A stretch of 64,000 nt of DNA from Symsagittifera roscoffensis (taxonomy: Eukaryota; Xenacoelomorpha; Acoela; Convolutidae), in NCBI RefSeq assembly GCF_963678635.1, contig NC_087067.1, positions 15,877,639-15,941,638 of the forward strand. The letters are read 5' to 3'. Below the pieces are notes generated by a model. The model saw only the letters and a program-made list of their open reading frames with translations, was not told where the DNA came from and searched no databases. This document shows, piece by piece, positions 35,445-45,100 of the stretch. Position 1 is the stretch's first letter. Every line of letters starts with the position of its first letter. Position numbers and translations under genes: made by a program.

Positions 35445-38225
35445 AAGGACTCACTTTTAAACGAATTCCCACAAGCGAACGCGTTTATTGATGATATTTT
35501 GGTTACAACCAAGGGAACGGAAGTAGAACATATCTCCTTGGTTGAAAAGATCCTCCGGAAACTAAACCACGAAAACATATCCTTGAAGTTACCAAAATGC
35601 GAGTTGGCGAAACGCGAATGCGAGTGGCTTGGCCATCGTATAACCGAAACGGGGGTTACGCCTCTTAAACGAAAAACATCGCCGATAGACGCACTAAAAG
35701 CTCCTAAAACAGTCACGCAATTAAAGTCATTTATGGGCTCAATCCACTGCTTGCATAAATATTTACCGGCGATAGCGGAGATGTCAGCTCCATTAAGGCC
35801 ACTCCTCAGCAAGAAGAACGAATATAACTGGACCGCGGAATGTGAAAATGCTTTCCAAAATATTAAAATGGGGGTGGCGAACATAGTTGAATTAAAACAC
35901 TTTGATATTCATAAGGATATTAGAGTTGTTTGCGATGCAAGTCACAATGGCCTTGGAGCGGTTTTAGAGCAATTGGGTACCGAAGGGTGGCGCCCTATAT
36001 CTTTTGCATCACGATTCTTAAACGCAGCCGAGAAAAAATATTCCACTAACGAGCTTGAGATGCTGGCAGTGGTATGGGGGGTCGAGTATTTCAGAAATTA
36101 CATCCTAGGGAGATCATTTACAGTCATTACCGATCATAAGGCTTTAATTTCATTACTTAACGGGAATAACAAGAAAAACAAAACACTTTTTTCAAGACTG
36201 ACACGTTGGCTGGACAGACTGATTCCTTTTGACTTTGTAATAGAACACAAACCGGGCGCCAAAATTGGATTGGCAGATTATTTGTCGAGGCATCCTAGCG
36301 AACCCCCTAAACCGATAAGTCAATATGATAATTTGTTCACCGTGGCAAAAATCGCTTCGATCAGAAAATCCCTTGGTTTTACAAATGAATTAAAACCCCT
36401 TGGTAAACGAAATTATCAGAACATTCGAGAAACTGGTTCTAAACAGTCTAGACGGTTTTCATCCAATCACAAGCGGGAACGAATAACATGCATACAACCA
36501 GCGACGGTTGAGGGCGGAAAGTCATGCGTGAAGACAACGACCAATAGGAAACGATCAATTTGCATAACGCGTAAATCAAAGAAATCCAAGGGACATTCAG
36601 TGTGCTCTATATATTGTTCCCTTGGAAGACGGTTAAATTTGCCTACATCCAAACACTCAAACAAAATGGATAGCGACTCTAATTGTTCTTTCCCAGTATT
36701 TGAAATTGAAAATGTTGAAAACGATACAATTGATTCCCAAACTAACAATCCGAATATACTACAACCTCAGATCAACTCTCCGCTTAGATTAGATGAAAAC
36801 TTATTGAGTAGCGATGAAATAACTGTCATTAACCCTGAAATTGTTGCAATTACTAAAAACACACGGGATTCCAAAATTAATACAGTACTTTCCATACCTT
36901 CGAAATTTCCAGGCGAGCTTTTTCCTACTGTTAATCCGAATCAGCAAATTATGTCCATCATTCCCCGTGATTGCAAGGTTATCAAGAAGTCTCAATCGTT
37001 ACCAGAACTTTTTAATTTAGAATTTGTTGCCTCGAACATACCAGCGGATGTGAACTTAGTACGAGTAAAAGAAGCATTGGAGAAGAAGACAAACTTGAAA
37101 GAAGAACTCCTAAAGATTGGGAAGTACTGGGCTCAATACGCTAACGATCTGTCGTTACGGGACGATTGTGTGTGGTTGGATGAACGGTTGGTCATCCCTT
37201 TACCTTTGCAAGTCCCAGTTGAATCGCGGATACACTATTACCATCACGGTAAAAGAAATATGTTCGAAGCAGCGCGTGACGTCTGGTATCCTTACATGTA
37301 CCGCAGTTTGGCAGCAAAGGCCACGTACTGTCAGCAATGCACGGAAGCGGGTAAGAATCTAAAACCGTTATTACCCAAGGGAGACATGGGCAAGGTCCCA
37401 GAACCAAGGGAACCCAATGAATGTTTACAGTTGGATTTCTGGGGGCCGATAAATTACTTGAACGAAAGTAAGAAATACGTTTTGGTTGCTACGGAACGAT
37501 TCTCAAGGTGGCCGTCAGCAATGGTTACTACCACTAATACGTCAGATAAGGTCTTAAAATTCCTTAATAAGTACATATCGCATCATGGAGTACCTCGGAA
37601 GATCCACGTTGATCAGGGATCATGTTTTACTTCTAATAAATTTAAAAGCTTCTGTAACGAAGAAGGCATCGAGCTAATGTACTCCCCAGTGAATGATCAT
37701 CGAGGCACGGGGTCCGTTGAACGGACAATAGGAAGTTTGAAGAATTTTGTCTTAACATATGCGACAGAAAAAGAACATAAGTCTCTAGAATCTATGGTCG
37801 ATAAAGCGCTAAGCGCTCTACGATTCTCAAAAAATGCAACTACTAAATTAACACCTTTTGACGCTCACCACGGCAGGGAGGCCAATACCGTTTTACGAAA
37901 CCTTACGAAAAAACCAAGTTTGAAAAACTTGAATTGGAAGAACGTCTTAAAACAAAAATGTTTGTGTTTAGACGAAACTGATCCTGAGATGAGTAAAGTT
38001 GCATTCCCTCAGCATTCGAATTGGGAGGAGAGGTCGGATCTAACATACGCTCCAACTTTGCGAAGGGCCCTATCACGCTGGATAGTGACCAACAAATGGA
38101 CGCATGTCCAAGGGAGGGATCGGAAGTTGGACCACAAATCCAAGGGAGTGGAGACACTGGCCCTAACATCCAGGGGAGTGGAGGAGGACGCACCCTATAC
38201 CAGCGTACTACCAGCAAGACCCTAA
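35445..38225 (+). pseudogene. Gypsy pol continuation: RT palm, RNase H, integrase
   Basis: This is the same reading frame as the upstream part, after a single stop. It carries the RT box FIDDIL (35484 onward), the RNase H start VVCDASHNGLG (about 35925), and ELEMLAVVWGVEYF and ITDHKAL motifs. A spacer of about 270 residues follows. The integrase has a zinc-binding region (YYHHGKRN...YCQQC, about 37230-37340) and catalytic blocks LDFWG, HVDQGS and GSVERTIG (D, D, E; about 37430-37725). The spacer (36300-37100) is long for Gypsy pol and rich in Ser, Asn and Lys. The last 76 codons overlap another open frame in the -1 register and read as low-quality sequence, so the true C-terminus may lie in that frame. 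Confidence 0.88.
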
Positions 38226-38884
38226 ATTGGTATAAATTACTAAAATCCAATGTAATCTCTGAATCCGAACATACTTTAAAACTTAAAAACGGATCCGTTC
38301 TTAGGAAAAGTGCAGTGGCATCAAAACCGAAACCTGACCTTCCCAAGAAACGGAAACCGGCTACGCTCAAGGATATGCTAGCGAGCGCAAAGAAAGGAGC
38401 AGTCGTGAGCCCGAAATCAAAAAGAGCTAAGACTACGCGGACGGTACAAGTAGCCACCTTCGAGTCCGACAGTTCGGATACTGAAGACGATCAGCCATTG
38501 AACATTCCGGCAAGACTACCGGTAGAAATGCTAGCGAGACGCGAAGCAATTGCGGCGGGACAAGGCCCAAGCGGCAGTACGACAGTAATGGAAGGAGGAA
38601 CGGGAGCTAAAGCCAAATCCAGAGTGACAAGAGCTAAGCGAGGAAAAGGGGGCCAAAGAAAACAAGCGAAGGAAAGCCAGGAACGTCCAGCGTTAGTGGC
38701 GCGGGAGTGTCTTGTAAATAGTAGTCAAGAAGAAGACGTTGAATCAGGCAGTCAAAGTGAAAGCTCGGGAACCAGAAGGAGTACTAGAAGGAGAAAGCCA
38801 GTAGACAAAATGGGAGGAGTTATGATTGAAACTATCCAGGGGGCGGAACAAACAGGAAAACATCCAGGGGGAGAAGGGAAATGA
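37997..38884 (+). CDS. Gypsy -1-frame ORF: integrase C-terminus or accessory protein
   Basis: The frame is open from 37997 (after TAA at 37994-37996) to TGA at 38882-38884 and overlaps pol by 229 bases. The first part is Gly/Ser-rich with repeats of a Q-G-S-G motif. It is followed by LNWYKLLKSNVISESEHTLKLKNGSVLRKSAV, given here as the pattern LNWYKLL near 38225 and HTLKLKNGSVLRKS near 38272, a charged segment that could be an integrase tail. A strongly basic region follows with PKKRKPATLKDML (nuclear-localisation-like), and the end is acidic/Ser-rich (EEDVESGSQSESS) plus RRSTRRRKP. Either a -1 frameshift joins it to pol, or it is a separate ORF, or a base is missing. I recognise no named domain. 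Confidence 0.6.
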   Translation, partial: SCIPSAFELGGEVGSNIRSNFAKGPITLDSDQQMDACPREGSEVGPQIQGSGDTGPNIQGSGGGRTLYQRTTSKTLNWYKLLKSNVISESEHTLKLKNGSVLRKSAVASKPKPDLPKKRKPATLKDMLASAKKGAVVSPKSKRAKTTRTVQVATFESDSSDTEDDQPLNIPARLPVEMLARREAIAAGQGPSGSTTVMEGGTGAKAKSRVTRAKRGKGGQRKQAKESQERPALVARECLVNSSQEEDVESGSQSESSGTRRSTRRRKPVDKMGGVMIETIQGAEQTGKHPGGEGK

Positions 38885-39067
38885 ATCTTATTTCTACATT
38901 TATTCAAAAACTCGTTAACCCAGGGAGAGGGATGGCCATAAGCCTAAAACTCAAGTTGTTAAAACTCAAGTGTTTGTTGCATTATAGTTGAGGCGGCAGG
39001 TTGAAGGTGTAGTTATTATATTTAAATTTAAATTACTATGTATTTAAATTTTACATCCATACGGAAA

Positions 39068-39296
39068 TGTCAGGGGCTACAATATGTTCAGTTGTCAATC
39101 ATCCTAGTTGTCAATCATCTTAGTTGCTATTCTTATTTCTCATACTTTAATTAAGTGTGAGTTTGGTACCTGCCTGTCAATCAACTAAAAGCTGTCTAGC
39201 TGTTATGTGTTGACCTCTAGTTCACTCTCTTATTTATGCGAACTAGAATACAGTCAATTGAGTATTTAACAGCCATCTTTTTACAAACCCTTGTTA
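39068..39296 (+). repeat. Gypsy 3' LTR
   Basis: 229 bp, identical by eye to the 5' LTR, followed by the GATC duplication. The 183 bases before it (38885-39067) are non-coding and include a purine-rich run, CCAGGGAGAGGGATGG, near 38919. A clear polypurine tract directly touching the LTR is not obvious. Confidence 0.95.
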
Positions 39297-39299
39297 GAT

Positions 39300-40290
39300 C
39301 AACCTATTTCAGCGATGAAACTTCAAAGAATTTCAAGTTAAGCCATTTATTAAATCGGTTTAAAAAAACTTGATTTTCATAGAACAAATCGATTCGGAAA
39401 AAATCAAGCTTTCTAAGCAAGCTATTCTAGCTATGTAACTATGTAACTTTAAAACTAAGCGAATCGGATGGCAAAAATTTTAACTTTTTCTTTTGTAGCC
39501 AATCAAGCGATGAAACTTCATAGCGGTGATCAAACTGAGAAATATCAAATCTTTATTAAGCAAACTATTCAAGCTATGAAACTTTGAAATAATTCAAGTC
39601 ACTTCAGACTAAACCATTGCACGAAAATTTAGGGTTTTTCTAAGTAGGCTATAAAACTTTGAAATACTTCAAGCCGTTTCTTAGATTGAATCTTTTTGCA
39701 TTAATTGAAAGTTTTCTAGGCAAGTATTCAAACAAAAAACTTTAAAAAATTTCAGGTTGTTGCAAAGTAATTTCATGAAAGGAATCGGATAGCGAAAAGT
39801 TCAAGTATTTCTCTTGAAAACATTCAAGCAATGAAACTTTGAAAAATTTTAGAATAATTTTTAGACCAAGTCGTTTTGCAAAAAATTCAAATGCAATTTT
39901 TTTAAGCAAGCTATTCAAGAAGTTTTGAAAAAAACCAAGTTATTTCTTCATAAACAGAAACGGTTTGCGATAAATTCATGATTTTTTTGTTGAAGCTATG
40001 AGACTTAAAAATATTTTAGCAGACCGAATTGGTACTCTCGAAAAAAGTCAAGTTTTTCTAAACAAGTTATTCAAGAAATGAAACCTTGAAAATAAGCAAA
40101 CCGGATGGTGGAAAGCTTAAGCAAGCTGATCAACCTTTTAATTATCTCAAATTATTTTATAGTCTGAATCTGTTCGCGAAAAGTCTAGATTTTCTAAGCG
40201 ACTACTTATTCTACAAAACTTCAAGTTATTTCACAGTGTGAATCATTTTGCTAAAAGTTAGCTTTTTTAAGCATGAAGGTTGCTGTATTT
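39300..40290 (+). repeat. Diverged tandem repeat beside the Gypsy 3' LTR
   Basis: About eight or more units of roughly 80-115 bp. They share 'tttctaagcaagctattcaag', 'atgaaactttgaaa.aattcaag' and 'tttcagactgaa.cgtttt.g'. The array begins at the right edge of the Gypsy insertion, but no copy is seen on the left of the insertion. Confidence 0.7.
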
Positions 40291-40496
40291 AATTGATTTC
40301 TTTCAGACTATGCAAGGGTTCATATTCGTTCGAAATAACTTTTTATAAAATTTTAAAATCTCATGTAGTCAGTTTATAAGTCGGTTGACACTTTTATGAG
40401 CAATTCACCTGATTTTCCCAATTTTTTCAACTCTTAATAATTAAAACTACTAATTGTTTTTTATTTGATTCATGTCAAAATTTTGTTGATTAAACT

Positions 40497-40782
40497 CACC
40501 GGCTGATTTAGTGGGGAGGGGCCCTTTGTACTAATTTGAGAGATCCATTTTTGGCTGGAGGACCCTAAAAATTTTCTAAAAAGTGACTAAAAACGCCTTT
40601 TTTGGCCTGTTTTTTCAGAAGCTTCCTTGAGGCGCAGAATTTTTGGCCAAAACAGGAGTTTTTTAATGCTTTGTGAGAGCTCGAAACATCAATTTAGTCA
40701 ACCTATAAAAAGGTCAACAAAGTTTCTGAAATTTTTTTGAAAATCCGATTCCCCCTTGTAAAAATCCTAGATCCACCCCTGG
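40497..40782 (+). mobile_element. hAT-like MITE, diverged copy
   Basis: It runs from CACCGGCTGATTTAG to CCTAGATCCACCCCTG and includes 'ccctttgtacta.tttgag'. Flanks ATTAAACT and GTTCAACT match at 6 of 8. It is in the PDE3 intron between the Gypsy element and exon 41048. Confidence 0.65.
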
Positions 40783-41047
40783 TTCAACTCCTCTTTTGAA
40801 CTCTTTACTCAAACTGTTACTGAACTCTTATTTATAGCTAATGCCAAATTGTCGGCAAATTTTTTCGGCCAACGAATTTGAACGAAGTTAATTAACCTAA
40901 AACTGCTCATTTTGATGCTGGAGTTATCTTTATTACTGGTTTCAAAACTGTGTTCAAAAATTAATTAACCTAAATTAATATAGTTTTTGACTAACTAATT
41001 TTCTCAAGGTCACCAATATAGTCAACCATTTGGTATTAACTATTTAG

Positions 41048-41157
41048 ATGCGAACTCGGCGTCTACCAACTGGTGTCGACACAGCACAGTCTCCATCAAC
41101 AGCCAGGAGAGCATCATCATGCGACAACTGAAGTCAAATCTAGCCTACTGGCAGGAG
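41048..41157 (+). CDS. PDE3 exon: C-terminal helix; optional early stop
   Basis: The acceptor is TATTTAG, ending at 41047. The exon encodes SIIMRQLKSNLAYWQE after a Ser-rich start, resembling the helix near the C-terminus of vertebrate PDE3 (a 'hLLQNHKMWKKV' type segment). The donor GTTAAC at 41158 leads in phase 0 to the exon at 48190. If the intron is retained, the frame continues nine codons to TAG at 41185-41187, giving a shorter C-terminus. The Gypsy element lies in the intron before this exon and the BEL element in the intron after it. Confidence 0.85.
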
Positions 41158-41444
41158 GTTAACAAGAGACACTCTCTTTATAACTAGATTTAAAAGTGAT
41201 GCCACTAATCTATCAAACAAATATCAAAGTTTTTTTGCAAAGAGGCAATGATTTAAAAATGAGTGATTTCAAAGAAGTAGAAAATCTCTATATCAAGCCT
41301 TTCAGGAAATAAATCTGATTTTTAGAAATCAATGTGATTTGTTTGATTGGTGACAAGGGCAGTCTGATTTTAAGCATTGCGATTTTTGTTAGTGGTATTG
41401 AATGTTGTTGTCGGGGGTTAAGAGGTCAATTGTCGAATCATTGT

Positions 41445-41881
41445 TATAATAATTGGGTAAATTACCTGAGGAGAGTAGTACACCAATTGTTAGTAAGGGT
41501 AGTTTTAAGGGTTGAGTCAAAGGAGTTCCATGCAGTTGGGCATCAGTTGAGTAAGTACATGAAAAATAATACAATAGTAAATCAGGGATAAAACTAAGGT
41601 AAATATAATATCATAAATAGGGATATTATATTACATGGTACGGGGAATACTAAAAGGCGAACGTTAGAAAAAGGGGAACTGTTAATAAGGGGGTTATTCA
41701 GAAAAGTTGATATTAATCCCGAGTTTTCGTATAAATTGAAACATTATTTTACCTGAAAGTTTGTCATTTCCTTGTAAGTCATGCTGTTTTTGAAAAGTTG
41801 AGAGAAACGAGTGAGTCAGCTTGGCTGTAATGTCAAAAGTCAAGTTGAGAGAAAGGTGACCTTAATTGTTTACAATTAACA
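41445..41881 (-). repeat. BEL/Pao 3' LTR
   Basis: 437 bp, same as 47646-48082 by eye. On the plus strand it begins TATAATAATTGGG and ends ACAATTAACA. An ORF-like stretch inside the LTR is just the LTR-embedded beginning of the polyprotein frame. Confidence 0.95.
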
Positions 41882-42135
41882 CCCGCCCACATTTGCAGAG
41901 CTTGCAAATAAAGTATTGAATAAAATAGTAAGGATACGGTAAAATACAAAGATAAGGGAACCAGTAGATAAGGGAACCAGAAATTGTTCTTTTTCATCTT
42001 CATCTTGGTTTGTCTATCGTTGAGCTGATTGTCTTAGTTGAATTGACGAGTCGTAGATTTGTTCATCTTTGTCTAATTGATATGTTGAAGGCTGAGTTGC
42101 GTGATTATTTGGTTGGTTAGCTATTTGGAGCTTGG

Positions 42136-45100
42136 TTACTGCGAAACTGGGAAAACGCGGCTCAATTTGACCACAGGTCGAACTTTGAATCCAGTTGGCG
42201 TTTTCAGCTTCACTGAGCGGACTATTCCATCTTGTCCAGGAAAGGTTTCCACCACTTTAGCAAGAGGCCACAGTCCACGAGGTGTAAAATCCTCCAACAT
42301 CCAGACCATGTCGTCGGGTTGCAAATTGGAAGTCGCAGAAGTCCACTTTGATCGTTTCTGCTGACCTGGTAAGTACTCTCGAAGAAAGCGATTCCAGAAG
42401 TGATCTGCGAGTAGTTGGGATGCTTTCCATGATTTTGACAGAGATAAATCCTTGTCCTTGAAGATACCAGGCGGTAAATTTGGAGTTCCACGACCAAGAA
42501 GGAAATGGTTGGGAGTGAGAGGCAGATCATCTTTGATGTCGTCAGACACATTGGTTAAAGGTCGTGAATTCATGGTTGATTCAATTTCGGTCGTGAAAGT
42601 AGCCAGTGTTTCATAGGAGAGTGTTCTTGATCCGATGACTTTGTACAGGGAAAGTTTAAATATCTGAACTAGTCGTTCCCAAGAACCACCAAAATGAGGG
42701 GCCGCAGGAGGGTTGAATTTCCATTCGAGTGATACGTCCAGCTGATTGATGCTTTCCACAAATGCTTTCCACAAATTGTTCTTTTCCAAGTTGTCTAGAC
42801 ATTTCTTCAGCTCAGAATTGGAGCCCACAAAACTTGTCCCACAATCAGAAACCATTTTCGATGGTTTTCCTCGCCGGGCAAAAAAGCGTCTGATACAAAG
42901 AAGAGTGCTGTCTGTCGATAGTCCTAATGAGATTTCAAGATGCACAGCTCTGATCACTAAGCATGTGAACAGTAAAATATACGCTTGGTATTGTTTTCCT
43001 TGAAGGATGATGGGAAAAGGTCCAACGTAGTCCAATCCAGTCGTTGCAAAAAGAAAATGATTTTTTGATGGCAGTCGATTAATTGGAAGATCTGACATCT
43101 GAGGGTAGTCGACTTGTTGTTGCATTCTTCTGCAGGGTATACAACTGTGTATGATACTTTTCAGCATGACGCGGCAGCGAAGAATCCAGTAGTTTTCCTG
43201 TGCTATGGCCATTGCTTGTTCCTTTCCGCAGTGGGAATGTAGAACATGGATGTTAGCTAACAGCAGGCGAACATTGGGGTTTTCACCAGCGAGAATGATT
43301 GGATATCTAGCTGATAGCATGATAGGGGCACGCGTGAGACGTCCACGAGAACGCAGGATACCGAAGTTGTCCACAAACGGTGCTAATGTTCGAAGTCTAC
43401 TTTTGCCTTCAATTGGTTTTTCTTTTTTGATGTCTGAAATTTCAGAGACAAAATCTGTCCTTGGGGCAGTTTTAATTATGAGAAAGTGCGATTTCGTTAG
43501 ATGCAAGAGTTGAAGATCGACCTTCGACTGTTTGTTGATCTTCCGTTTGAGATTTTCTGCGAATAAGAAGCAGTATGCAACTGTCCGTATTAGTCTTTTC
43601 CAGTTGCTGAAGCGTTTGATGTCAAATATAGGCTCAAATTTAGCCTCTAATGAAGTAACGAATACAGGAATGTTCTCAAGCCGAATGTTTTCCTGTGAAG
43701 GCCATTGAGAAGAATCGTTCAACAGAAATTCCGGTCCTAGTAGCCACCGACAGCTTGAGGTCATTTCTAAAGCAATGTATCCTCTGGTACCGTCGTCAGC
43801 AGGATTTAGCAGAGTTGGAACGTGAAACCACTGTTCAGGTTTAGAAACGTCTAAAATTTTCTGAAGCCGATTAGCGACGAAAATTTTGTGTCGTATTTCA
43901 GGTGTTCGCAGCCAATACAAAACAGTAGTACTGTCAGACCAGAAATAAGTTTTTTCAACTTTGAGGTCAATTTCCTCTGAAACAAAGAGCGATAGTTGGG
44001 CAGCATATACTGCAGCTTGCAACTCGAGATTGGGAATTGTAACACGTTTCATAGGAGCGACTCTTGTCTTTCCTATTATAAACTTCAAAGATGTGGAGCC
44101 GTCGCTGTAGACTATTCTTAGGTAGCAAACAGCAGCGAGAGCGAATTCTGATGCATCACAAAACGTGTGAAGCTGGATTGAAGCAGGGTTTTCTTTATCA
44201 AAGAAGTTCCTTTGGAATGAAACAGTTTCGAAATTTTCCATTTCGTCTACCCAAAGTTTGAAATCGGGAAGTTTATCCGTGTCTAATGGAGTATCCCACT
44301 TAACACCTTGTGACCAAACAGATTGGAGAACTTTTCGAATCCGAATTGTCAATGGAGCCACTATTCCGAGTGGGTCAAATAAAGAAGCGGTATACTTCAG
44401 GAGTTTCCGTTGCGTAGCAATGCCAATACGTAGAATTTTTACAAACTTTTTGTTATCGATGAAGTAGCAGTCAGTGTTGGTATTCCAGTGCACACCGAGA
44501 ACTCGTTGATGTTTAGGCGTTGGATCATTAGGGCTGACTAAAATATTTGGATCAATTGAATCCAGGAATGGTTTACTGTTTGAGTTCCACTTATTCAAGT
44601 TGAACCCACCTCGAGATAAAGATCCTCGTAGTTGTGTCATTTGTTGGAGGGCTTCTTCTACCGTTGACGAAGTGACATACAAATCATCCATGTAGATATT
44701 CCGTTGAATGATTTCAGAAGCCAGAGGAAAGTCGTTTTTACTGTCTGATGCAGATCGTCGTACTGCGTAGCAAGCCACGCATGGTGAGTCTGTGGCACCG
44801 AAAATGTGTCGTGTATATTCGTGAGTTTCTAATTTACCATTTTCTTTCCAAAGGTATCTTAGAAAAGGTCTATCCTTTGGGCTGACTAGCACTTGCATAA
44901 ACATAGCATCTATGTCAGCAGATATTGCTATTTTATTTTGTCGAAAGCGAATTATGAGACCTGTTAAGTTGCACAAAAGATCGGGCCCTTTGAGCAAACT
45001 CGAGTTGAGGGATTTACCCTGAAAAATGCTGGAAGCATTTGAGACTCGTCTAACTTTGTCTGGTTTGTTGACATTTGTCACTGGATGATGCGGCAAATAC

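Larger units (their letters stand above)
33087..39296 (+). mobile_element. Ty3/Gypsy LTR retrotransposon in a PDE3 intron
   Basis: This is a complete 6,210-bp element with 229-bp LTRs, flanked by a GATC duplication (33083-33086 and 39297-39300). Gag, protease, RT, RNase H and integrase occur in that order, which is the Metaviridae arrangement. A primer-binding site beginning TGGCGCAGCC directly follows the 5' LTR. The LTRs look identical by eye, so insertion is recent. The element is in the sense orientation within the intron between the PDE3 exons at 32201 and 41048. One in-frame stop interrupts RT, so this copy is probably not autonomous unless the stop is suppressed. Confidence 0.96.

Noticed and set aside
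36467-36748. Minus-strand open frames inside the Gypsy element
   Set aside because: Antisense shadows of pol; no independent motifs.
41334-41591. Open frames within 41334-41591
   Set aside because: They are within the BEL LTR or flank and are shadows of the LTR-embedded start of the polyprotein frame.
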